This document shows, piece by piece, positions 8,271-18,997 of a DNA stretch of 33,577 bases (position 1 is its first letter; each line of letters opens with the position of its first letter). Location of the stretch: positions 1 to 33,577 of the forward strand of contig JAHFPT010000036.1 of the NCBI GenBank assembly GCA_023266625.1, in the 5' to 3' direction. The notes under the pieces are model-generated. The model was not told where the DNA came from. It worked only from the letters and a program-made list of their open reading frames with translations, and did not search any database. This DNA is from Novosphingobium sp. (GTDB lineage: Bacteria > Pseudomonadota > Alphaproteobacteria > Sphingomonadales > Sphingomonadaceae). The position numbers were made by a program, and so were the translations under genes.

Positions 8271-9045
8271 ATGAATTCGATGATGAACGAAAGCCTGCAC
8301 AGACTCAGCGAGCGTGAGAAGGAGACGCTGCGGCTACTGCTTGGCGGGCACGACGCTAAGACCATAGCTCGCAGCCTCGAAATATCCATTCACACGGTGA
8401 ATGAGCGCTTGCGCGAAGCACGCCGCAAAATGGGGGTCACGAGCAGCCGCGAAGCGGCGCGACTGCTGAGCCAGGCTGAACAGCACAGCCCCAATTTTCA
8501 TGCGGACAAGCAATTTGGGGATGCCAGGCCGGAAATCGGATCGGATAGAGGCCCGCAGCAGTCTGGCAAACGCCGGATCGCTGCTCATCCGTTCACCTGG
8601 CTCCTTGGAGGAATAGTTATCATGGCCCTGATTTATGCGGCAATAATATTGTCACAGGCGGTGCAACCAAATAATCAGGCGCAAGTGAAAGCGGCGTCCG
8701 CAACGGCCAGCGCGCCAAATGCGGCGCAAGTCGCACTGGCCGGGGACGCGCGCCGTTGGCTGGCCATAATGGACTCCTTTCGCTGGGAGGGCGCAGGTGA
8801 CTGCGGCGCGATGGGCATCGATGGCCGAGCCCGTGCGCCGCCCATTGGGTACAGTATCCTCGCGGATACTGAAGGGGGTCAAGACTGACGGTCTGCCGAA
8901 ACGACCGGTAGGCGATTACGCGATCATCCAGTTCCAGACCCGCTTCGCCCTGCCGGCCGACACAATTGAAACCGTGATGCTCGTGCGCGAAAGGACCGGC
9001 TGGTTCGTGGCCGGATACACGATCGTGCCCGACGTTAAGCCATAG
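8271..9045 (+). pseudogene. LuxR-type HTH / DUF4019 protein, frameshifted
   Basis: The first frame encodes a LuxR-family DNA-binding domain (LSEREKETLRLLLGG, then TIARSLEISIHTVNERLR), a linker, and a transmembrane helix (WLLGGIVIMALIYAAII), and starts a DUF4019-like domain with ARRWLAIMDSFRW. It then runs out at 8888 in unrelated sequence. The rest of the domain lies in the +1 frame: RAQVTAARWASMAEP, then PVGDYAIIQFQTRFAL and WFVAGYTIVPDV, ending at 9045. That second frame has a stop at 8767, so the break lies between about 8770 and 8800. The expected SWxxAxxxF segment is missing, which suggests a small deletion rather than one indel. I used the ATG at 8271; an in-frame ATG exists at 8178. 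Confidence 0.75.
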
Positions 9046-9062
9046 GTGAATGGGGGCTTTCC

Positions 9063-9389
9063 CTATTTTTTGCGCTTCGGCTTCGGAGCAGGCAGCGCCG
9101 CAGCCGTCGCGCGGACCAACCTGCAAAGCCAGTCCGCATCGTCCCACAGCCCGGCATCGATCAGCATGCTCGGCTTGGCGCCACGATAGGGCGGCGCTTC
9201 GGGGGCGTCCGCTGCCAGCAGCTTCCCCGCTGCCGTCGGCTTGATGAACAGCTCGTCGTTGCACACAAGCCCGACTGTCTTGCCATCCACCCACACACCA
9301 TATTCGCCGAACATCTTGCGGATGGACAAGCCTTCCACGCCGGCAAGCTGGTCCTGCAAAAACGCGACAGTCTGATCTTGCGTTGGCAT
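9063..9389 (-). CDS. TfoX/Sxy N-terminal domain protein
   Basis: 108-residue protein consisting of a stand-alone TfoX N-terminal domain. Typical motifs are IRKMFGEYGVWVDGK near residue 23 and FIKPTAAGKLL near residue 48, followed by YRGAKPSMLID and WLCRLVRATAAA, then a Lys/Arg-rich tail (KPKRKK). In gamma-proteobacteria TfoX/Sxy activates competence genes. Single-domain versions in alphaproteobacteria have no assigned role, so no function in DNA uptake should be assumed. It converges with the frameshifted HTH gene, 17 nt apart, and lies downstream of rpsD on the same strand, separated from it by the rpsD terminator. Confidence 0.88.
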   Translation of the reverse strand: MPTQDQTVAFLQDQLAGVEGLSIRKMFGEYGVWVDGKTVGLVCNDELFIKPTAAGKLLAADAPEAPPYRGAKPSMLIDAGLWDDADWLCRLVRATAAALPAPKPKRKK

Positions 9390-9472
9390 TGCGGGCCTTC
9401 CATTGCTGAATTTTCGCCGTCACCCTATCAGCGCATCGTGCCGTGTCACGCACCTGTCTCTCTACGTGAGCC

Positions 9473-9505
9473 AAAAACGAAAAGGGCGGCCCAATCGGAC
9501 CGCCC
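9473..9505 (-). terminator. Rho-independent terminator of rpsD
   Basis: Read on the minus strand, GGGCGGTCC pairs with GGGCCGCCC around a GATT loop (9 pairs with one G-U). It is followed immediately by TTTTCGTTTTT. It begins 27 nt after the rpsD stop. Confidence 0.88.
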
Positions 9506-9531
9506 CTTCGTATTCCAGTTCCGCAAGCCGA

Positions 9532-10146
9532 TCAGCGCGAGTAGAACTCGACCACCAGATTGGGCTCCATCCGCACCGGATAGGGCACTTCATCCAGCGT
9601 CGGCACGCGCACGAAGGTCGCCTTTTCGGTGCCGTCGGGCGCGACATAGTCGGGAATTTCACGCTCTGCCAGGCCTTGCGCTTCGGCGACCAGGGCCATA
9701 TCCTTGGCCTTGTTGCCCAGGCTGATGATGTCGCCCGGGAACACCCGGCGGCTAGCGATGTTGCACTTGACGCCGTTGACGCGAATGTGGCCGTGCGAAA
9801 CGATCTGGCGCGCGGAGAAGATCGTCGGGGCGAATTTGCAGCGATAGACCACCATATCGAGCCGCTGTTCGAGCAGGCCGATCAGATTCTGGCCGGTATC
9901 GCCCTTCATCTGGGCGGCTTCCTGATAGGTGCGCTTGAACTGCTTTTCGGTGACTTCGCCGTAATAGCCCTTGAGCTTCTGCTTGGCGCGCAGCTGGATG
10001 CCGTAGTCGGAAACCTTGCTCTTGCGGCGCTGGCCATGCTGGCCGGGGCCATAGGCGCGGCGGTTGACCGAGCTCTTGGGACGGCCCCAGATATTCTCGC
10101 CCATCCGGCGATCGAGCTTATACTTCGATGCATTGCGCTTCGACAT
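9532..10146 (-). CDS. rpsD: 30S ribosomal protein S4
   Basis: 204-residue primary 16S rRNA-binding protein that nucleates assembly of the small-subunit body. It starts [16 protein letters not shown] and contains the RNA-binding S4 domain ([19 protein letters not shown], then [15 protein letters not shown]). The N-terminal zinc-type cysteines of some S4 proteins are absent, as usual in this group. It stands alone here, not in the alpha operon, and has its own terminator. The leader (10172-10192) contains a small symmetrical hairpin region that could be regulatory. A GAAGGA element lies about 9 nt before the ATG. Confidence 0.98.
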   Translation of the reverse strand: MSKRNASKYKLDRRMGENIWGRPKSSVNRRAYGPGQHGQRRKSKVSDYGIQLRAKQKLKGYYGEVTEKQFKRTYQEAAQMKGDTGQNLIGLLEQRLDMVVYRCKFAPTIFSARQIVSHGHIRVNGVKCNIASRRVFPGDIISLGNKAKDMALVAEAQGLAEREIPDYVAPDGTEKATFVRVPTLDEVPYPVRMEPNLVVEFYSR

Positions 10147-10171
10147 GGCGCGTCAGTCCTTCAAATTTGCG

Positions 10172-10192
10172 TGCTTGGCATTGTGCCAATGC
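10172..10192 (-). promoter_or_regulatory. Symmetrical hairpin in the rpsD leader
   Basis: Two mutually exclusive perfect 6-bp stems overlap here: TTGGCA/TGCCAA (10175-10189) and GCATTG/CAATGC (10178-10192). They lie 29-46 nt upstream of the rpsD ATG. S4 is a known translational autoregulator in other bacteria, so a leader structure is plausible, but there is no direct evidence of function. Confidence 0.3.
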
Positions 10193-10301
10193 TTCTGGCC
10201 CGGAACCGCACCACCTGACCAATTATCAGATGCGACCGCTGCTTCACCGGAGTGCAGGGTCAATTGCGAAGGCGGGCGCTTAGCTGCGCGAGGCGCGAAG
10301 G

Positions 10302-11750
10302 TCAACCTTCATCGGGGCCAATCTGATCAGGTCGGCGCCGCAAGGCGGAGAGCACCCCGCGAAAGGTGCGCAGCTCAAGGTGGTTCCAGCCGGGCTTGGT
10401 CAGCAGGCTGCGCAAGGTCAGCCGGGTCGCGTCGGCGCGGCTGTTGGGGAAATAATAGCCCCGCGGCTCCAGCATCGCATTAAGCTGCGCGATCATGCCT
10501 TCCAGCTCTGCCTGCGGGGCAGGGGGAAGCAGCTCTTCTGCCGTGGGCTGGGCCAGCCCGACGTGCTTCGACCACTCATAGGCGCACAGGATCACTGCCT
10601 GGGCGAGATTGAGCGAGGCGAACTCCGGGTTGATCGGCACTGTGATGATCGCGCGGGCGAGCGCCACGTCCTCGGATTCGAGCCCGGAGCGTTCGGGGCC
10701 GAAGACGATTGCCGAGCGGCCCGGCCCTTGATGGATCGCCACTGCTGCCTGTTCAGGCGTCACCACAGGCTTGGTAACCCCCCGCTTGCGAACTGTCGTG
10801 GCATAGACATGGGCGCAATCGGCGACGGCTTCGGCGAGAGTTTCAAACACTTGTGCGTGCTGCAGCACGACATTGGCCCCGGCTGCCGCAGGCCCCGCCG
10901 ATGGATTGGGCCAGCCATCGCGCGGCGCGACCAGGCGGATCTCGGTCAGCCCGAAATTGAGCATGGCACGCGCCGCCTTGCCGATATTCTCGCCGAGCTG
11001 GGGGCGGACGAGGACAATGACCGGCTGGCTTTCCCGGGGCACCGGGACCCCAGCTGTCGCGTCCACCTTGCCGTCCAGCCGCGAGACCGGTGCCCGGGTC
11101 GCCAATTGCAGCGCCAGCCCCGCGTCCCCGGCAATCAGCGCCTCGCGCTTGGCGCGCGACCAGCCCTTGAGGCGACGCTCGGCGGCGAAGGCACTGTCCC
11201 GGTCAGCGAATGGCGCGGACCAGGCCAGTTCGACCGGCAGGCGCTTTGCCGTATATTCGTCGCGCGTGCCCTCGCGGTGCTGCGCCAGATCGCGTTCGAG
11301 ATCGTCGGTGTGGCCGACATAGTATGAGTTGTCGTTGCAGCGGAGCATGTAGGCCAGGAATGGCGGAGGGCTGGGTGGACAGTCTGGGTGTGATTCTAAT
11401 ACCAACTCCCCCCCAACCGTTCGTCCCGAGCGAAGTCGAGGGATCCGGCCGAGCGAAGCCGAGGCCCTCTCCCTAGGAGGTATGGCAAAATAGGAGAGCT
11501 TTTCCCAATCTCGCGCAATCAGGGCTTCCTTCTTGGCGCGTGACCAGTTTTTTATCCTGCGTTCATTCTCAAGCGCCTCAATGCGGGTCTGGTATTCATC
11601 GAGCCAGACCAGTTCGACTGGCCTCAGATCATGGGTGTAGCCAAAATACGTGCCGTCGTGATGCTGCGCGATCCGGCGCTCGATGTCATCCGTGTGGCCG
11701 GTGTAGTAGCTGCCGTCGGCGCAGCGTAGTATGTAGGTCCAGAAGGCCAT
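10302..11750 (-). CDS. Fusion of two GIY-YIG domains and a TrmJ-like tRNA 2'-O-methyltransferase
   Basis: One 482-residue open frame. Residues 1-90 are a GIY-YIG domain (WTYILRCADGSYYTGHTDD; Arg26 in ERRIAQH; acidic NERRIKNWSRAKK). Residues 95-130 are a linker largely encoded by an intergenic repeat. Residues 131-225 are a second GIY-YIG domain (AYMLRCNDNSYYVGHTDD) in which Asp154 occupies the catalytic Arg position (ERDLAQH). Residues 240-482 form a SpoU/TrmJ methyltransferase with ENIGKAARAMLNFGL, IVFGPERSGL and INPEFASLNLAQAVILCAYEW. TrmJ 2'-O-methylates position 32 of tRNAs. No ATG separates the second GIY domain from TrmJ. A GTG near residue 229 or 237 could start TrmJ alone. It may therefore be translated as one fusion or as separate products. 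Confidence 0.82.
   Translation of the reverse strand: MAFWTYILRCADGSYYTGHTDDIERRIAQHHDGTYFGYTHDLRPVELVWLDEYQTRIEALENERRIKNWSRAKKEALIARDWEKLSYFAIPPRERASASLGRIPRLRSGRTVGGELVLESHPDCPPSPPPFLAYMLRCNDNSYYVGHTDDLERDLAQHREGTRDEYTAKRLPVELAWSAPFADRDSAFAAERRLKGWSRAKREALIAGDAGLALQLATRAPVSRLDGKVDATAGVPVPRESQPVIVLVRPQLGENIGKAARAMLNFGLTEIRLVAPRDGWPNPSAGPAAAGANVVLQHAQVFETLAEAVADCAHVYATTVRKRGVTKPVVTPEQAAVAIHQGPGRSAIVFGPERSGLESEDVALARAIITVPINPEFASLNLAQAVILCAYEWSKHVGLAQPTAEELLPPAPQAELEGMIAQLNAMLEPRGYYFPNSRADATRLTLRSLLTKPGWNHLELRTFRGVLSALRRRPDQIGPDEG
11417..11466 (+). repeat. Inverted-repeat arm, GIY-YIG unit, copy 1
   Basis: 50-bp arm containing CGTCCCGAGCGAAGTCGAGG and GGCCGAGCGAAGCCGAGGCC. It matches the reverse complement of 11766-11815 at 48 of 50 positions. 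It lies inside the reading frame of the fusion protein and encodes about residues 95-111. Confidence 0.9.
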
Positions 11751-11765
11751 GGGTGCGCCTGGTCA

Positions 11766-11815
11766 GGCCTCGGCTTCGCTCGGCCAAATCCCTCGACTTC
11801 GCTCGGGACGAACGG
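11766..11815 (-). repeat. Inverted-repeat arm, GIY-YIG unit, copy 2
   Basis: Reverse-complement partner of 11417-11466, with two mismatches in the middle (AA for GG). It lies in the gap between the nrdR stop and the fusion start and is followed by a G-rich stretch (GGAGGGGTTGGGGG). The family resembles the short dispersed intergenic repeats common in sphingomonads. Confidence 0.9.
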
Positions 11816-11854
11816 GGAGGGGTTGGGGGAGCGGGGAAGGGTGTGGCAGGATTT

Positions 11855-12316
11855 TCAATTCCCGCCCACATCCCGCACCGTCGAAGCAAATTCCTCGAAA
11901 TCCTTCGCCTCGCCAAAATCGCGATAGACGCTGGCGAAGCGGATATAGGCGACGCTGTCCAGCTGCCGCAGCCCATCCATCACCATCTCGCCGATCACTT
12001 TCGTCGATACTTCGCTCTCGCCCAAAGTCTCGATCTGGCGCTGGATGCCGGAGACCAGCTGGTCGAGCCGCTCCTGCAAAATTCCGCGCTTGCGGCAGGC
12101 CAGCGACACCGATTGCTCGATCTTGCCCCGGTCGAAAGTCTCGCGGCCCTCATTGCTCTTGATCACGACGATATCGCGCAATTGCACGCGCTCGAAGGTG
12201 GTAAACCGCGCCCCGCAGCTTTCGCACTGGCGGCGGCGGCGGATCGCGGTGTTGTCTTCGGTGGGGCGCGAGTCCTTTACCTGACTGTCGTCATGCGCGC
12301 AGAACGGGCATCTCAT
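11855..12316 (-). CDS. nrdR: Transcriptional repressor NrdR
   Basis: 153-residue repressor of ribonucleotide reductase genes, responding to dATP/ATP through its ATP-cone. The zinc ribbon is complete: C3/C6 (RCPFC) and C31/C34 (CESC), with an Arg-rich stretch IRRRRQ between them. The ATP-cone begins at about residue 47 ([18 protein letters not shown]). The C-terminus contains [11 protein letters not shown]. It starts 29 nt after the glyA stop, and the order rpiB-glyA-nrdR is compatible with one operon. No nrd genes or NrdR boxes were identified in the window. Confidence 0.96.
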   Translation of the reverse strand: MRCPFCAHDDSQVKDSRPTEDNTAIRRRRQCESCGARFTTFERVQLRDIVVIKSNEGRETFDRGKIEQSVSLACRKRGILQERLDQLVSGIQRQIETLGESEVSTKVIGEMVMDGLRQLDSVAYIRFASVYRDFGEAKDFEEFASTVRDVGGN

Positions 12317-12345
12317 TCAGAACGGCCTCCGCCTTTGGGCAAGCT

Positions 12346-13670
<1,325 letters not shown>

Positions 13671-13674
<4 letters not shown>

Positions 13675-14123
13675 GCTTCTTCTCGGCTGAAGGGAGGGTT
13701 GGAGAGTTTCTCGACGCGGCGGATGTGGCGGTCTCCGCCGAATGGCGTGGCGAGGAAGGCCTCGAGGCAGGCCTTGGCCATGTCCGAGCCGGTCAGCCGC
13801 GCGCCCATGGCGATGATGTTGGCATCGTTGTGTTCGCGCGACAGCTTCGCTGAGAGCGGCTCGGAAACGAGGGCACAGCGCACCGCCGGGTTGCGATTGA
13901 CCGCGATAGAAATGCCGATACCTGAGCCGCACAGTGCAACGCCGCGTTCGGCCTTACCGGCTGCAACATGGGCGGCGAGCTTGTAGCCATAGTCAGGGTA
14001 ATCGACCGAAGCCTCGCTGTCCGGGCCAAGGTCGGCGACCTCATGCCCCTGCTCGGCCAGCCAGCGCGCCAGCTCGCCCTTGAGGGCAAAGGCGGCGTGG
14101 TCGGAGGCTATTGCTATCTTCAT
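13671..14123 (-). CDS. rpiB: Ribose 5-phosphate isomerase B
   Basis: 150-residue RpiB/LacA/LacB-family isomerase interconverting ribose 5-phosphate and ribulose 5-phosphate. Diagnostic elements: [13 protein letters not shown] at the N-terminus, [10 protein letters not shown] (about 41-50), and the active-site Cys65 in [29 protein letters not shown] follows. Length is normal. It is the first gene of the rpiB-glyA-nrdR series and is coupled to glyA by a 4-nt overlap. Confidence 0.96.
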
Positions 14124-14251
14124 GGGGCAATACGCATGGCGGCTTGGCTAACTCTAGGGGGTGAGTCGGAATTGCGCCCCCATAGGCGGTGGGGGCGATT
14201 GAAGCCACCGCAAAACGGGGCGATCCACAGGTCTGCACCTTACTGCCCCTA

Positions 14252-14683
14252 TCAGATTGCCAATGCCGCCAAGGCTTGGGCCACGCGAATGATCTCGATG
14301 CCTTCGTGCTGCTTCAACACGAGCAGATCGTCGTCGCCTGTCACAATGAAGTCGGCGCGGGCAGCGATGGCGCAGGCAATGACCTTGTCGTCGTCTGGGT
14401 CTCGCGAGACAGGTGTCGCGGACTTTGGCTTCACGAGCGTAGTTACCAACCGATACCTGGCAAGGAGACCGGATGGAAGCAGGTCTAATCTTTCGAGTGC
14501 GGAGGTGAGTTTTGGCTTGGTCAGAGTACTTTCAAGCTCGGCAATCATCGCCCGACTTGTAAACAGCTGTACCTGCTCAGCGCCTGCCAATTCAATGAGT
14601 CGCGCAGGCCGACCGCCCCAAAGGAATGCGGAAACGATAACGTTTGTGTCGAGAACGGCCCGGACAGAACGAACCGGGGTCAA
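14252..14683 (-). CDS. PIN-domain toxin of a type II toxin-antitoxin pair
   Basis: 143-residue PIN-domain protein of the 'toxin component, PIN family' type, expected to be a Mg2+-dependent RNase. Acidic residues: D12 in AVLDTNVIVSAF, Glu in MIAELESTL, the cluster SRDPDDDKVIACA, and the final Asp group in VTGDDDLLVL. The start is TTG at 14683, overlapping the antitoxin stop as TTGA. No in-frame ATG or GTG precedes the first catalytic strand, so weak coupled initiation is likely. The gene lies between rpiB and rpoD, with an apparently empty 128-nt gap before rpiB. Confidence 0.85.
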   Translation of the reverse strand: MTPVRSVRAVLDTNVIVSAFLWGGRPARLIELAGAEQVQLFTSRAMIAELESTLTKPKLTSALERLDLLPSGLLARYRLVTTLVKPKSATPVSRDPDDDKVIACAIAARADFIVTGDDDLLVLKQHEGIEIIRVAQALAALAI

Positions 14684-14925
14684 GACCGCTTTGCGCGCCG
14701 TTCGTTCCGAACCTCGTCGACTATCTGCTGAATTTCGCGCATCGACATCGGCTTGCTGCCAGCTGCCGCAGCCCGGTTTCCAGCCGCAACGAGTTCTGCT
14801 GCTGCCTGCCGTTTGATCTCGGCACGAATCATTCGCGTCAATTCACGAGGCGCAAGCAGCCCTGCCGCGTCGGCCTGTTCGGCAAGCCTTTTCGGCAGGT
14901 TCAGCTTGAGATCAATCGATGTCAT
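14680..14925 (-). CDS. Putative antitoxin of the PIN toxin pair
   Basis: 81-residue small charged protein encoded directly upstream of the PIN toxin with a 4-nt overlap. The N-terminal strand (IDLKLNLPKRLAEQADAAG) and the helix after it (APRELTRMIRAEIKRQ) look like a ribbon-helix-helix DNA-binding unit. The C-terminal part (MREIQQIVDEVRNERR) is helical and probably contacts the toxin. The antitoxin role is inferred mainly from size, order and coupling. Autoregulation of the pair would be expected but no operator was identified. Confidence 0.75.
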   Translation of the reverse strand: MTSIDLKLNLPKRLAEQADAAGLLAPRELTRMIRAEIKRQAAAELVAAGNRAAAAGSKPMSMREIQQIVDEVRNERRAKRS

Positions 14926-14967
14926 AGGCGGTATTCTATCGCGCCAATACGGAAAATTCCAGCCCCC

Positions 14968-16998
<2,031 letters not shown>

Positions 16999-17122
16999 CA
17001 ATTCCGCCGTTTTCTTGTGGGGGCAGGGAAAGCCGGATTATACCGATTGGCGCGTCCTGTGCACGAAGGGCGCGCAGATTTCCAGCTTTCTCTACCGCAT
17101 ATTATGTGTTGCTTCGTCAGCT

Positions 17123-18997
17123 TCAAGCCACTGCGAGTCGCATCAGTTCCATTTCCAGTTCCATGGCGCGCTTTAGGAGCCGCTGCTGTTCCGCCCAATC
17201 GTGGTCGTTCAAATCGAGTTCTAACCGAGCAGTAGCATTGCGGAGGGCAATCCTAACCTGTGGCAAACCTCCATAAAGCTTCATTGCTTTAGCTAGTCCC
17301 AGTTTTGCACTCGCTTCATCCGCAGGAGGCCAAACAAATGGGAATCTTAAATCATCCCATTGGTCACTCGTCGGCACGGTCAAACCTTGTTCCGCCAATA
17401 TGGCTACAAGTCGTCCTCGATCAAGGTGCGGATTTTGGTCGTAGGCATCTGCAATTGCCAAAAGCCGCTGCTCAACGTCATCGACCAAGAAGATTGTTTC
17501 CATGTGGTCTGCAAGAAGTTTGGGCCATTCCAAAAATCCAGCAGCAATTGCAGCTCCCAATCGTTGGTGGAGGTAGCGTTCGCGCGCAGTCCAAGCGGCA
17601 TGCTTGGCAACTAATTCACGGCTCGCAGGTCCCGCGCTTGGCAAATTTTGCCCGAACGTTCGTCCACTACCTGCGCGACCTGCCGAGCGAATGTCTCTGA
17701 CCTTATGACCATGCGCCGACCAATCTCGCCGGGGAAAAGCATAGGCGGAAAAGCGATCATTCAATTCGCGGCGATAAAGCGACTGGATGTCGCGGTCAGC
17801 AATGGTCTTGACATGATCCAGGAGCCTGGCTTTGAGGCCTGCCTTGTCCTCTGGAGTGACTAATTGCGTAGCGTCGCGCTCATGCTCCCACAGCGTGTCG
17901 AGCAGACTGCGGGCTTCGGACAGCACCCGCTCCATCGCCGAGGCCCCGTCGCGCCTGACCAGATCGTCGGGGTCCATCCCCGCAGGCAGCCGCACAATTT
18001 TCAGCGAATGGGCCGGTCGCAGTAGCGGCAGCGCGCGCACCACCGCCCGCATCGCCGCGCGCTGGCCGGCGGCGTCGCCGTCGAAACACAGGATCGGGGT
18101 TTCGACCAGCCGCCACAGCATCTCGATCTGCCGCTCGGTCAACGCTGTGCCGAGCGGGGCGACAGCATCGCCGATCCCCGCCGCCGCCAGCGCGATGACG
18201 TCCATATAGCCTTCGACGACAATCAGCCGCCCCGACTGGCGCGAGACCGGCCCGGCGCGGTGCAGGTTGTAGAGCGTGCGCCCTTTGTCGAACAGCGGGG
18301 TGTCGGGCGAGTTGAGGTATTTCGGAGCATCGGTCTTGGCGGCATCGAGGATGCGGCCCCCGAACGCAATCACCCGCCCACGCGCATCTTCGATGGGGAG
18401 CATCAAGCGGGAGCGGAAACGGTCGTAGGGCTCCTTTTCATCGACCGCGATGCGCAGACCCGCTTCAATTAATTTGTCTTCGGGAAACTGGCTCAGCGCC
18501 GCTTTCAGTACTTGCCGACCCTCGGGCGCATAGCCGAAGCCGAAACGTGCCACTGTATGCGCGTCAAACCCTCGTGTGGTGAGGTAGGCCCGCGCTAGGT
18601 GCCCTTGTGTGCCGTTGAGTGCCTCTGTGAAAAAGGCCTGCGCGGCGGCCATGACATCGTGCAAACCGTCGCGTTGCTCCGCCACTTGCGCCGCGTGCGG
18701 ATCGGGGGCGGGGACTTCCATTCCCGCCTCGGAGGCCAGCTCCTTGACCGCATCCATGAAGCTCAGTCCGCGCTGGTCGGTCATCCAGCGGATCGCATCG
18801 CCGTGCGCGCCGCAGCCGAAGCAGTGGTAGAAGCCCTTGATATCGTTGACCGTGAAGCTGGGCGACTTCTCGTTGTGAAACGGGCAGCAGGCCTTGAACT
18901 CATGCCCGGCCTTGGTCAGCCGCGTGGTGCGCGCAATCACGGCGGAAAGCGTTATCCGCGCGCGCAGTTCGTCCAGCCATTGGGGGGAGAGGCTCAT
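17123..18997 (-). CDS. dnaG: DNA primase
   Basis: 624-residue DnaG, which synthesises RNA primers at the replication fork. The CHC2 zinc finger is complete (C38, H41, C59, C62: CCPFHNEKSPSF and YHCFGCGAHGD). The Toprim domain has VEGYMDVIALAAAG and the metal-binding ILCFDGDAAGQRA. The C-terminal part should bind DnaB helicase. The ATG at 18997 overlaps the stop of the DUF559 gene by 4 nt, and no good Shine-Dalgarno is present. The last third of the gene (17123 to about 17860) has clearly lower GC than the rest: 17341-17400 is 29/60 GC, against 42/60 for 18061-18120. The frame is intact. Confidence 0.96.
   Translation of the reverse strand: MSLSPQWLDELRARITLSAVIARTTRLTKAGHEFKACCPFHNEKSPSFTVNDIKGFYHCFGCGAHGDAIRWMTDQRGLSFMDAVKELASEAGMEVPAPDPHAAQVAEQRDGLHDVMAAAQAFFTEALNGTQGHLARAYLTTRGFDAHTVARFGFGYAPEGRQVLKAALSQFPEDKLIEAGLRIAVDEKEPYDRFRSRLMLPIEDARGRVIAFGGRILDAAKTDAPKYLNSPDTPLFDKGRTLYNLHRAGPVSRQSGRLIVVEGYMDVIALAAAGIGDAVAPLGTALTERQIEMLWRLVETPILCFDGDAAGQRAAMRAVVRALPLLRPAHSLKIVRLPAGMDPDDLVRRDGASAMERVLSEARSLLDTLWEHERDATQLVTPEDKAGLKARLLDHVKTIADRDIQSLYRRELNDRFSAYAFPRRDWSAHGHKVRDIRSAGRAGSGRTFGQNLPSAGPASRELVAKHAAWTARERYLHQRLGAAIAAGFLEWPKLLADHMETIFLVDDVEQRLLAIADAYDQNPHLDRGRLVAILAEQGLTVPTSDQWDDLRFPFVWPPADEASAKLGLAKAMKLYGGLPQVRIALRNATARLELDLNDHDWAEQQRLLKRAMELEMELMRLAVA

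Larger units (their letters stand above)
11417..11815 (-). mobile_element. Candidate GIY-YIG nuclease cassette bounded by inverted repeats
   Basis: A 399-bp unit made of a GIY-YIG domain gene flanked by 50-bp inverted arms that are 48/50 identical. It sits between nrdR and the second GIY-YIG/TrmJ coding region. It encodes no transposase, and I could not recognise target duplications. Calling it mobile is inference from the arm symmetry and from two analogous DUF559 units in the same window. Confidence 0.35.

Noticed and set aside
11401-11830. The two repeat arms as a CRISPR array.
   Set aside because: There are only two copies, in inverted orientation, with a gene between them and no regular spacers.
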